Assembly: GCA_030144725.1 (NCBI GenBank)
Contig: JASKMD010000007.1
Coordinates: 8,295,568-8,359,567, forward strand
Direction: 5' to 3'
Length of the DNA stretch: 64,000 bases
Source of the DNA: Haematococcus lacustris
Taxonomy: Eukaryota > Chlorophyta > Chlorophyceae > Chlamydomonadales > Haematococcaceae
Position numbers and translations under genes: made by a program. Shown here one piece after another: positions 9,475-19,655 of this stretch. Every line of letters begins with the position of its first letter. Position 1 is the first letter of the stretch. A model generated the notes under the pieces. That model ran no database searches and was not told where the DNA came from. It saw nothing but the letters and a program-made list of their open reading frames with translations.

Positions 9475-10471
9475 CCCCTGCCCCTGCCCCTGCCCCTGCC
9501 CCTGCCCCTGCCCCTGCCCCTGCCCCTGCCCCTGCCCCTGCCCCTGCCCCTGCCCCTGCCCCTGCCCCTGCCCCTGCCCCTGCCCCTGCCCCTGCCCCTG
9601 CCCCTGCCCCTGCCCCTGCCCCTGCCCCTGCCCCTGCCCCTGCCCCTGCCCCTGCCCCTGCCCCTGCCCCTGCCCCTGCCCCTGCCCCTGCCCCTGCCCC
9701 TGCCCCTGCCCCTGCCCCTGCCCCTGCCCCTGCCCCTGCCCCTGCCCCTGCCCCTGCCCCTGCCCCTGCCCCTGCCCCTGCCCCTGCCCCCTGCCCCTGC
9801 CCCTGCCCCTGCCCCTGCCCCTGCCCCTGCCCCTGCCCCTGCCCCTGCCCCTGCCCCTGCCCCTGCCCCTGCCCCTGCCCCTGCCCCTGCCCCTGCCCCT
9901 GCCCCTGCCCCTGCCCCTGCCCCCTGCCCCTGCCCCTGCCCCTGCCCCTGCCCCTGCCCCTGCCCCTGCCCCTGCCCCTGCCCCTGCCCCTGCCCCTGCC
10001 CCTGCCCCTGCCCCTGCCCCTGCCCCTGCCCCTGCCCCTGCCCCTGCCCCTGCCCCTGCCCCTGCCCCTGCCCCTGCCCCTGCCCCTGCCCCTGCCCCTG
10101 CCCCTGCCCCTGCCCCTGCCCCTGCCCCTGCCCCTGCCCCTGCCCCTGCCCCTGCCCCTGCCCCTGCCCCTGCCCCTGCCCCTGCCCCTGCCCCTGCCCC
10201 TGCCCCTGCCCCTGCCCCTGCCCCTGCCCCTGCCCCTGCCCCTGCCCCTGCCCCTGCCCCTGCCCCTGCCCCTGCCCCTGCCCCTGCCCCTGCCCCTGCC
10301 CCTGCCCCTGCCCCTGCCCCTGCCCCTGCCCCTGCCCCTGCCCTGCCCCTGCCCCTGCCCCTGCCCCTGCCCCTGCCCCTGCCCCTGCCCCTGCCCCTGC
10401 CCCTGCCCCTGCCCCTGCCCCTGCCCCTGCCCCTGCCCCTGCCCCTGCCCCTGCCCCTGCCCCTGCCCCTG
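9475..10471 (+). repeat. CCCCTG hexanucleotide array (unit 1)
   Basis: About 166 copies of CCCCTG with single-base slips near 9787, 9921 and 10341 that shift the frame. ORFs through it are repeat artefacts. Confidence 0.98.
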
Positions 10472-10676
10472 CCCCCTCAGCCAGTGCCAGCCCTGCAAGT
10501 CAGTGCCAGGGCATCAGATGGCAGACATACTAAATTCACGTACCTTCCGTGCTGAAGGACCTTGAAGCGCGCGCACCTGGAGGCTGGAGGTGCCTGGAGG
10601 TGCAAGAGTGCTGTGGAGGAGTGACGCACTGGTATGAGCAGGTGTGAGCTGGTAGCTGGTATGAGCCAGTGGCGCA

Positions 10677-12885
10677 ATGACTACGAAGAAGCGGGAGGGC
10701 TCCGCTAAGCAAAAGCCGCGCCTGAAGAAACGCCCGCGACAGCTGGTCTGCTGCAACGCTGGTGGGCTGGGCTGAGCAACCTTGCCGTTGACTATAAACA
10801 TAGCTGGAGGTCACCTGGCTGGTGGGGGAGGGTGGGGTGGTGGTGACTGCAGCCATGCAGGCTGAGGTGGCTTTGCAGCGGGGCCTGCTTGAGCAAGGGG
10901 AGGGGGAGAAGGTGGATGATGACTGGGTGGAGGATCCAGCAAATAGTGGCCGGCTGCTGCGCCATGCGGTGCACACCACCAGAGAGATGGAGGCAGCCAT
11001 GGCAGCCTGGCAGCTTGATATGGTGCCTTGGGAGCAGTCTCAGCCCACCAACCTGTTGACGAGGCCCCCACGCCCCCACGCCCCCCCACACCCTATGCCC
11101 TCACCCCCACCAGCAAGTGCCAGGCTCGGCACATCTTCATCGACACACGGGGCCTATACGGCATGATGAGTGACGCCGGCATGCTGGGGGTGCTGACGGA
11201 GCAGGGGGTCACCTCCTTGGACAAGTTCAGGAACGGTGCCCTACCTGACCCAGCGAGGCCGGGCCACTACATTGAAGGGCCTGCAAACAGCAAGGTGAGT
11301 GCTCCTTGCAGTCAGGTGCCAGCCTTTGGTGCTCAGGCTGCTGCCTTGTGTGCTGTCAGTTGCCTTGTGAGCCTTCTGCCAGCTGCCTACACAAGCTGAT
11401 GAGGTGCCTTACTGGTGTATATGGTGGCTGCAGGTGGCCAGCCGGTGGGATGCATTGCTGCCTAACCCTCGCCGCCAGAAGCTCGCCAGCCCAAAGCACA
11501 GATTTGATCAGGTCGTGCACACCGATGGAGTCGCCATCAGCGTGATGTTCCTGCGGCCCAAGCCTGCAGCGCCACCCGCAGAGCTGCCGCGGATGGGCAA
11601 GGGCATGGGCGCAGTCAACCCGCTGGCCCACCTCCACGCGGAGTGGCTGGGCGTGGACCCGGGCAAGACGAATATGGCCACGGTGGCGCACGAGGAGCGC
11701 AGCGCCGACGGCTCAGTGGTGTCAGTGCGCCACTGGACGCTTACAGCAGGTCAATACTACCGGGACAGTGGCATCACGCGGCAGACCCAGGCGACCAAGA
11801 TCTGGCTGGCCACTGTAAAGACGCAGCTCACAGCCCTGTCGCGGGTCAGCAGCAAGCCCAGCTCGCTGGCCTCGTACCGGCGGTTCGCCGACACCGTCCT
11901 GGAGACGTACGACACCATGTGGGCCGAGGTCTCCAAGAAGCGCTGGGCCAACGCCAAGTTCAGGCTGTACTGTGGCAAGCAGCGCGTGGTGGCTTCCTTC
12001 TGGGCCAAGGTAAGGCCACGAGCTAGGCAGCAGCCAACCAAAGTCAGCTCATCTGGCCAGCTGCTGCTGTTGCTGCCTCAGTTGCTGCTGCTATACCTGA
12101 CCTTACACATGTGTGCCACTGTGTGCTGTACCATGTGTGGCTGCAGGTCCACAAGCAGGCAAAGAAGCTGTGGCCGGACCGCATCCTGGCCCTTGCCTAT
12201 GGGGCAGCTGGCTTCAATGGCAGCGGCACCATTGGCTGCAGGGGTGTCCCAATCAGCCAGATGCAGAAGGAGGCAGTAAAGCAGTTCCGGCCAGAGCGTG
12301 TGGTGCTGGTGGATGAGTTCCGAACCAGCCGGGTCAGCTCAGCCGACAACACCCCCAGTGAGACCCTCCTTGACACGCCGCCTGAGTCCTTCAGGTGAGG
12401 GGGTCAAGGATAGGGAGTTGTTGGCAGTGTGGAGAGGTGGTGGAGTCAAGGTGACTAGGTAGGGTCAAGATGAGACATCTTACAAATGTGCCCCATGTGT
12501 CAATGCAGGTGGCTGCGGCCAGTGAAAAGCATGGCAAAGCGTTCCCAAGTCCGGGGCCTGATGTGCTCAACAAGCATCAACAATATCACCAGGTAAGCAT
12601 TGACCCAACCCTACACATGTGCATGACATGAGCATATCCCACATGACATGACACATAAATCGACGTCATGCATCTCCCACACCCATGTGCAGGTTCTATG
12701 ACCGGGACGTGTCAGCCGCGCTGAACATCCGCCGCTGTGCAGTCGGCCCAGGGCCACGTCCCACTGAGCTGTGCTACTGGATTAACCGCCCAGCCATGCC
12801 AAAGCCAGGCCAGCCAGGCCAGGATTGGGTGGAGATACCCGACAAGCCCCTGTTGCGCAAGTGGCAGCGCCAGTTGCAGCAATAG
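10677..12885 (+). CDS. Fanzor (eukaryotic TnpB-like RNA-guided nuclease), intact copy
   Basis: Fanzors are transposon-encoded relatives of TnpB/Cas12 that cut DNA guided by an RNA from the element end. Supported exons: an N-terminal exon ending 11294, then 11434-12009, 12147-12394, 12509-12592 and 12693-12885; all these junctions agree in phase. Motifs in order: HTDGVAISVMFLRP; GVDPGKTNMATV (RuvC-I Asp); LALAYGAAGF; VVLVDEFRTSRV (RuvC-II Glu); RGLMCSTS; YDRDVSAALNIRR (RuvC-III Asp). All three catalytic acids are present. The zinc-ribbon region keeps only one obvious Cys. The proposed start at 10677 gives a basic, NLS-like N terminus (TTKKREGSAKQKPRLKKRPR), spliced at 10761/10853 into a frame starting MQAEVALQRG. 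The junction between that exon and KCQARHIFIDTRGLYG near 11113 is unresolved. Confidence 0.88.
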
Positions 12886-13532
12886 CCAGCTACAGCTCAA
12901 GACAATCCCAACATAAAAAAACAATGAACCCCTCACAAAGGGGATGTGTGTGGCACAGGCACAGGCACTGGCACAGGCACACACACCAGAAGACTGAGCT
13001 GAAGTGGGCATTAGGCTCACTGTCAGTAGCCTTTACAATGATGAGCTCGCAGCCTGGTTCGATTCCAACTCTTGCTTTATTTTGGTGTAGCATGAGGGCT
13101 GTAGGGTTCAGGAGTTGACTATAAACATGGGCTGGACGGTCTCGGCTGCTTCTTTCGCACGTTTGGCTGGCTCGGGCACTGAGCCCCCGGAGGCTGTTGG
13201 CTGTGTGGCTGCTTGACTGTGGGGGCTGGCCTGGAAGAAGCCTTAAGCCATTTCTGACTGTGGGGGCTGGCCTGGAAGAAGCCTTAAGCCATTTCTGACT
13301 TTCTCAAACAAACAACGGTCTTGCCGGACCATGGGATCTACAGGATATTTGGTCTACCGCGCGCACTTTCAGCATTGATAAGTTTTTGTATGATCTGTTC
13401 TACGTGGTGGGCTAGTTCTCAACTGTGCCTAGCGGGCCCCACGCTTTTTAATAAGCAGATGTGTCATTTACACATGGAATTCCTCATGAAGCGGCCACAT
13501 TCTAGACATGCTACGAATAAATGCATCACACC
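12886..13532 (+). ncRNA. Conserved Fanzor 3' flank, candidate guide-RNA region
   Basis: Starts at the Fanzor stop codon and is conserved in the second locus (23133-23718), ending abruptly at GCATCACACC in both. In studied TnpB and Fanzor elements the guide RNA comes from this side, next to or overlapping the ORF end; that this is so here is inference. It contains a GGTTCGATTCC box (13056-13066) matching the Pol III B-box consensus, a GTTGACTATAAACAT motif (13114-13128), and in this copy only a roughly 41-bp tandem duplication (about 13216-13298). Confidence 0.4.
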
Positions 13533-13822
13533 GACTTGTTGCTTATCTACTGTACCCAGCCAGTGGGGGATGCACGTTGTGGCATGCACCTACGGCATGG
13601 ATTGATGCTAAAGCAAAAGCTGTTAACAAACTCAAGTGCCAGGGGCCTTTGCTATGGAGTGTACAGGCCTGCAGGTGCGAGTGGGGCCAGATGGGAGGAC
13701 ACGAGGTGAGAGGGAGTGCAACAGGTCATGGCACTGTGGACCGAAGCACATGTCTCGGTGGTGATGTCCCAAAACGATGTAGCGGCACAACGAAGGCTTC
13801 GCACCTACGCAAATGATCTTGC
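13533..13822. other. Unique spacer between the duplicated units
   Basis: No counterpart in unit 1 or unit 2. No recognisable coding motif on either strand. Confidence 0.4.
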
Positions 13823-13928
13823 TACACGAGCATGCCAACCACATCAAATCTGGCCATCCGAGCTGCTACACTGCAAGACAGACGGCATAACGCTCATGAC
13901 GCCATGCACGCATGCGACCGTGACAATG
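13823..13928 (-). repeat. 106-bp inverted copy of part of the RING 3' flank
   Basis: Reverse complement of 8639-8744. It matches the unit-1 sequence more closely than the unit-2 counterpart at about 14433-14538 (for example GCATGCGTGCATGGCG rather than GCATGTGTGCACGGCG). It sits 4 bp upstream of the unit-2 duplication breakpoint, so it marks the rearrangement junction. Confidence 0.9.
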
Positions 13929-14108
13929 GCGGTGCGGCACAGCCATGGAGGTGGACCCTCCATGCAAGGCATGGGCTGTCTGCCCACTGATCCCGATGAT
14001 TCAAATGAAGCAGCTCTGGGTCACTTGAAGGGCTGAGGTCGATGCTGTAGCCCCGCTGCTGCTGTGTGCTGCTGATCGTATCGCCTGCACACGGCCGTGC
14101 CATCGCAG

Positions 14109-14236
14109 ATAACCCCAAGACGTTCACAGAGTGTGGGCACCACTTCCACCTGCCCTGCCTCTACGAGTGGCTGGAGCGCAAGGACACTTGTCCCCTGTGT
14201 GAACGCAAAATCACATTGCCGGGGTTCCAGGACTAG
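14109..14236 (+). pseudogene. Duplicated RING-H2 terminal exon without its 5' exons
   Basis: Encodes the same DNPKTFTECGHHF through CERKITLPGFQD segment as 8315-8442, with acceptor and stop intact. The exon with the first Cys pair (CPTC) is not duplicated, so alone it cannot make a complete RING finger. It could act only as an alternative terminal exon of the upstream gene. Confidence 0.75.
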
Positions 14237-15112
14237 CTGGGTTGGGTATGCCACTGCAGCGTAGCTCCCCTGTGCGCTCCCCAGCCCTGGTCAGGCCGTA
14301 TCTTGGGGGTCTGCCATTCCCAAGTCTGGGCGCAGTGCATGCATGCCCAGTGGCTCAGGGGCACTGAACCTGTGGGGGGTTGTTTGTAGGGGGCTGGCTG
14401 GCTGGCCGGCTGGCTGGCCTTGTTCGTCACTGTGGCCTTGCAATGTCACGGTCGCATGTGTGCACGGCGTCATGAGCGTTATGCCGTCTGTCTTGCAGTG
14501 TAGCAGCTCGGATGGCCAGATTTGATGTGGTTGGCATGCTCGTGTATTTTGGACCTGACATTGGCATTTGTACTACTACTATTCATTGTATGCAACTCGA
14601 TCATGCAGGTTTGCACGCATGCGGACCTTACTCATGTAATCCTGACCCCTGGTGCCTGCATGACCAGGCAAAATGACAGTCGGCCGGTTAGTCGGATGGC
14701 TAGCCGCCCTCAAATGGCTTGCGTCAATTGAGTTTGCAAAGCTACTCGGGTTGTGTTTCCTCTTTCTTTTAGGGCTGTGGTTTCTTCATTCCTGGTGAGC
14801 AGAGCTTTGTAGGCGCTAGAAGAGTCTAGTTTTCCACATGCTACCACCTAGGCATGCCTGGCAATGCCATCCAGGCTGGCATGGATTTCACCATCTTTCC
14901 ATAAACCGCTTTGTGCATGACATCACCACACGGGCTGCGGACAGTGAGGGTGTGTTGCAGCCATGGCATTGTCGCCCGCTGCCCCTCGCACTCCTATCAA
15001 ACCTGTAGGAGGCTAAGGCCGCCTTTTATCAGGCACCTCTACAAGTACTTTTGTTTAATTGAGCCTATGAGGAGCACCGATGAGAAATGAGGAGGAAGGC
15101 CTACAGCACCAT

Positions 15113-15266
15113 GTCACGTGACCATGTAAGGCTGAGCTAATGCTGGCTGAGAGATCTAGATCTCCCCATGAGAAGTGTTATGTGGTGAGGTGATCTGAGG
15201 CAGACTTCCTGACAACGCCCTAGTCTGTCACGGAGACCTCTGTCACCGCCACTGAGCGTTGCGTAA
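15113..15266 (+). mobile_element. Structured repeat, plus-strand copy in unit 2
   Basis: Counterpart of 9321-9474, also without the T-type hairpin. One base change (CCTCTG for CCTCAG near 15237) breaks one pair of the outer stem. Confidence 0.8.
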
Positions 15267-15432
15267 CCCCTGCCCCTGCCCCTGCCCCTGCCCCTGCCCC
15301 TGCCCCTGCCCCTGCCCCTGCCCCTGCCCCTGCCCCTGCCCCTGCCCCTGCCCCTGCCCCTGCCCCTGCCCCTGCCCCTGCCCCTGCCCCTGCCCCTGCC
15401 CCTGCCCCTGCCCCTGCCCCTGCCCCTGCCCT

Positions 15433-15602
15433 GTTGCGTGATGAATGGCGGTGATTGAGTTCTCCGTGACAGACTGGGCGTTGTCAGGAAGTCTGCCCGG
15501 GAATCGAACCCGGCCTCAGACCACCTCACCACATCACACTTCTCACAGGGGAGATCCAGATCTCTCGACCGGCATTAGCTTAGCCTTACATGGTCACGTA
15601 AC
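15433..15602 (-). mobile_element. 170-bp structured repeat, array copy 1
   Basis: Read on the minus strand, it starts GTTACGTGACC and ends TCACGCAAC, an 8 of 9 inverted terminal match. Predicted RNA fold: an outer stem (GGTGAT, bulged C, TGAG with CTCAATCACC) encloses a T-arm-like hairpin (CCGGG, loop TTCGATT, CCCGG) and a CAGACT/AGTCTG hairpin. GGTTCGATTCC fits the Pol III B box. No full tRNA cloverleaf or acceptor stem is present. Confidence 0.85.
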
Positions 15603-16071
15603 ATGCCCCTGCCCCTGCCCCTGCCCCTGCCCCTGCCCCTGCCCCTGCCCCTGCCCCTGCCCCTGCCCCTGCCCCTGCCCCTGCCCCTGCCCCTGCCCCT
15701 GCCCCTGCCCCTGCCCCTGCCCCTGCCCCTGCCCCTGCCGCTGCCGCTGCCCCTGCCCCTGCCCCTGCCCCTGCCCCTGCCCCTGCCCCTGCCCCTGCCC
15801 CTGCCCCTGCCCCTGCCCCTGCCCCTGCCCCTGCCCCTGCCCCTGCCCCTGCCCCTGCCCCTGCCCCTGCCCCTGCCCCTGCCCCTGCCCCTGCCCCTGC
15901 CCCTGCCCCTGCCCCTGCCCCTGCCCCTGCCCCTGCCCCTGCCCCTGCCCCTGCCCCTGCCCCTGCCCCTGCCCCTGCCCCTGCCCCTGCCCCTGCCCCT
16001 GCCCCTGCCCCTGCCCCTGCCCCTGCCCCTGCCCCTGCCCCTGCCCCTGCCCCTGCCCATGCCCCTGCCCT

Positions 16072-16241
16072 GTTGCGTGATGAATGGCGGTGATTGAGTT
16101 CTCCGTGACAGACTGGGCGTTGTCAGGAAGTCTGCCCGGGAATCGAACCCGGCCTCAGATCACCTCACCACATCACACTTCTCACAGGGGAGATCCAGAT
16201 CTCTCGACCGGCATTAGCTTAGCCTTACATGGTCACGTAAC
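16072..16241 (-). mobile_element. 170-bp structured repeat, array copy 2
   Basis: Same length and almost the same sequence as copy 1. Differs at one site in the outer loop region (GATCTGAGG here, GGTCTGAGG in copy 1) and reads CCTGCCCC at its array junction. Confidence 0.85.
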
Positions 16242-17167
16242 CTGCCCCTGCCCCTGCCCCTGCCCCTGCCCCTGCCCCTGCCCCTGCCCCTGCCCCTGCC
16301 CCTGCCCCTGCCCCTGCCCCTGCCCCTGCCCCTGCCCCTGCCCCTGCCCCTGCCCCTGCCCCTGCCCCTGCCCCTGCCCCTGCCCCTGCCCCTGCCCCTG
16401 CCCCTGCCGCTGCCGCTGCCGCTGCCGCTGCCCCTGCCCCTGCCCCTGCCCCTGCCCCTGCCCCTGCCCCTGCCCCTGCCCCTGCCCCTGCCCCTGCCCC
16501 TGCCCCTGCCCCTGCCCCTGCCCCTGCCCCTGCCCCTGCCCCTGCCCCTGCCCCTGCCCCTGCCCCTGCCCCTGCCCCTGCCCCTGCCCCTGCCCCTGCC
16601 CCTGCCCCTGCCCCTGCCCCTGCCCCTGCCCCTGCCCCTGCCCCTGCCCCTGCCCCTGCCCCTGCCCCTGCCCCTGCCCCTGCCCCTGCCCCTGCCCCTG
16701 CCCCTGCCCCTGCCCCTGCCCCTGCCCCTGCCCCTGCCCCTGCCCCTGCCCCTGCCCCTGCCCCTGCCCCTGCCCCTGCCGCTGCCGCTGCCGCTGCCGC
16801 TGCCGCTGCCGCTGCCGCTGCCGCTGCCGCTGCCGCTGCCGCTGCCGCTGCCGCTGCCGCTGCCGCTGCCGCTGCCCGCTGCCGCTGCCCCTGCCCCTGC
16901 CCCTGCCCCTGCCCCTGCCCCTGCCCCTGCCCCTGCCCCTGCCCCTGCCCCTGCCCCTGCCCCTGCCCCTGCCCCTGCCCCTGCCCCTGCCCCTGCCCCT
17001 GCCCCTGCCCCTGCCCCTGCCCCTGCCCCTGCCCCTGCCCCTGCCCCTGCCCCTGCCCCTGCCCCTGCCCCTGCCCCTGCCCCTGCCCCTGCCCCTGCCC
17101 CTGCCCCTGCCCCTGCCCCTGCCCCTGCCCCTGCCCCTGCCCCTGCCCCTGCCCCTGCCCCTGCCCT

Positions 17168-17337
17168 GTTGCGTGATGAATGGCGGTGATTGAGTTCTCC
17201 GTGACAGACTGGGCGTTGTCAGGAAGTCTGCCCGGGAATCGAACCCGGCCTCAGATCACCTCACCACATCACACTTCTCACAGGGGAGATCCAGATCTCT
17301 CGACCGGCATTAGCTTAGCCTTACATGGTCACGTAAC
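17168..17337 (-). mobile_element. 170-bp structured repeat, array copy 3
   Basis: No difference from copy 2 was seen inside the unit. Confidence 0.85.
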
Positions 17338-17662
17338 ATGCCCCTGCCCCTGCCCCTGCCCCTGCCCCTGCCCCTGCCCCTGCCCCTGCCCCTGCCCCTG
17401 CCCCTGCCCCTGCCCCTGCCCCTGCCCCTGCCCCTGCCCCTGCCGCTGCCGCTGCCGCTGCCCCTGCCCCTGCCCCTGCCCCTGCCCCTGCCCCTGCCCC
17501 TGCCCCTGCCCCTGCCCCTGCCCCTGCCCCTGCCCCTGCCCCTGCCCCTGCCCCTGCCCCTGCCCCTGCCCCTGCCCCTGCCCCTGCCCCTGCCCCTGCC
17601 CCTGCCCCTGCCCCTGCCCCTGCCCCTGCCCCTGCCCCTGCCCCTGCCCCTGCCCCTGCCCT

Positions 17663-17832
17663 GTTGCGTGATGAATGGCGGTGATTGAGTTCTCCGTGAC
17701 AGACTGGGCGTTGTCAGGAAGTCTGCCCGGGAATCGAACCCGGCCTCAGATCACCTCACCACATCACACTTCTCACAGGGGAGATCCAGATCTCTCGACC
17801 GGCATTAGCTTAGCCTTACATGGTCACGTAAC
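17663..17832 (-). mobile_element. 170-bp structured repeat, array copy 4
   Basis: No difference from copies 2 and 3 was seen; same orientation. Confidence 0.85.
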
Positions 17833-19104
17833 ATGCCCCTGCCCCTGCCCCTGCCCCTGCCCCTGCCCCTGCCCCTGCCCCTGCCCCTGCCCCTGCCCCT
17901 GCCCCTGCCCCTGCCCCTGCCCCTGCCCCTGCCCCTGCCCCTGCCCCTGCCCCTGCCCCTGCCCCTGCCCCTGCCGCTGCCGCTGCCGCTGCCGCTGCCG
18001 CTGCCCCTGCCCTGCCCCTGCCCCTGCCCCTGCCCCTGCCCCTGCCCCTGCCCCTGCCCCTGCCCCTGCCCCTGCCCCTGCCCCTGCCCCTGCCCCTGCC
18101 CCTGCCCCTGCCCCTGCCCCTGCCCCTGCCCCTGCCCCTGCCCCTGCCCCTGCCCCTGCCCCTGCCCCTGCCCCTGCCCCTGCCCCTGCCCCTGCCCCTG
18201 CCCCTGCCCCTGCCCCTGCCCCTGCCCCTGCCCCTGCCCCTGCCCCTGCCCCTGCCCCTGCCCCTGCCCCTGCCCCTGCCGCTGCCGCTGCCGCTGCCGC
18301 TGCCGCTGCCGCTGCCGCTGCCGCTGCCGCTGCCGCTGCCGCTGCCGCTGCCGCTGCCGCTGCCGCTGCCGCTGCCGCTGCCGCTGCCGCTGCCGCTGCC
18401 GCTGCCGCTGCCGCTGCCGCTGCCGCTGCCGCTGCCGCTGCCGCTGCCCCTGCCGCTGCCGCTGCCGCTGCCCCTGCCCCTGCCCCTGCCCCTGCCCCTG
18501 CCCCTGCCCCTGCCCCTGCCCCTGCCCCTGCCCCTGCCCCTGCCCCTGCCCCTGCCCCTGCCCCTGCCCCTGCCCCTGCCCCTGCCCCTGCCCCTGCCCC
18601 TGCCCCTGCCCCTGCCCCTGCCCCTGCCCCTGCCCCTGCCCCTGCCCCTGCCCCTGCCCCTGCCCCTGCCCCTGCCCCTGCCCCTGCCCCTGCCCCTGCC
18701 CCTGCCCCTGCCCCTGCCCCTGCCCCTGCCCCTGCCGCTGCCCCTGCCGCTGCCGCTGCCGCTGCCGCTGCCGCTGCCGCTGCCGCTGCCGCTGCCGCTG
18801 CCGCTGCCGCTGCCGCTGCCGCTGCCCCTGCCCCTGCCCCTGCCCCTGCCCCTGCCCCTGCCCCTGCCCCTGCCCCTGCCCCTGCCCCTGCCCCTGCCCC
18901 TGCCCCTGCCCCTGCCCCTGCCCCTGCCCCTGCCCCTGCCCCTGCCCCTGCCCCTGCCCCTGCCCCTGCCCCTGCCCCTGCCCCTGCCCCTGCCCCTGCC
19001 CCTGCCCCTGCCCCTGCCCCTGCCCCTGCCCCTGCCCCTGCCCCTGCCCCTGCCCCTGCCCCTGCCCCTGCCCCTGCCCCTGCCCCTGCCCCTGCCCCTG
19101 CCCT

Positions 19105-19274
19105 GTTGCGTGATGAATGGCGGTGATTGAGTTCTCCGTGACAGACTGGGCGTTGTCAGGAAGTCTGCCCGGGAATCGAACCCGGCCTCAGATCACCTCA
19201 CCACATCACACTTCTCACAGGGGAGATCCAGATCTCTCGACCGGCATTAGCTTAGCCTTACATGGTCACGTAAC
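19105..19274 (-). mobile_element. 170-bp structured repeat, array copy 5
   Basis: Same as copies 2-4 by eye, after the longest hexamer tract (1.27 kb). Confidence 0.85.
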
Positions 19275-19485
19275 ATGCCCCTGCCCCTGCCCCTGCCCCT
19301 GCCCCTGCCCCTGCCCCTGCCCCTGCCCCTGCCGCTGCCGCTGCCCCTGCCCCTGCCCCTGCCCCTGCCCCTGCCCCTGCCCCTGCCCCTGCCCCTGCCC
19401 CTGCCCCTGCCCCTGCCCCTGCCCCTGCCCCTGCCCCTGCCCCTGCCCCTGCCCCTGCCCCTGCCCCTGCCCCTGCCCCTGCCCT

Positions 19486-19655
19486 GTTGCGTGATGAATG
19501 GCGGTGATTGAGTTCTCCGTGACAGACTGGGCGTTGTCAGGAAGTCTGCCCGGGAATCGAACCCGGCCTCAGATCACCTCACCACATCACACTTCTCACA
19601 GGGGAGATCCAGATCTCTCGACCGGCATTAGCTTAGCCTTACATGGTCACGTAAC
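19486..19655 (-). mobile_element. 170-bp structured repeat, array copy 6
   Basis: Last array copy, followed by 780 bp of hexamers that run directly into the truncated Fanzor gene. Confidence 0.85.

Larger units (their letters stand above)
13933..15266 (+). repeat. Segmental duplication, copy 2
   Basis: Second copy of 8139-9474, with the left breakpoint at TGCGGCACAGCC. It holds the duplicated RING terminal exon and a plus-strand structured-repeat copy. 14237-15112 has no further gene. Confidence 0.95.

Noticed and set aside
9428..10555. Long Pro-Cys, Pro-Leu, Gly-Arg and Gly-Gln ORFs through the CCCCTG arrays (also 15137-20660)
   Set aside because: Hexamer repeats lack stops in most frames; composition follows the repeat exactly.
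13933..15266. A second complete RING ligase gene
   Set aside because: Only the terminal exon was duplicated; the exon with the first zinc-binding Cys pair is absent.
15433..15602. Functional tRNA gene on the minus strand
   Set aside because: Only the T-arm is convincing; there is no acceptor stem pairing or anticodon arm at proper spacing, and the diverged family member conserves a different three-stem layout.
15433..19655. CRISPR-like array (regular repeats with spacers)
   Set aside because: The conserved 170-bp parts are far too long, the spacing is very uneven, and the intervening DNA is a simple hexamer and not unique spacers; the host is eukaryotic.
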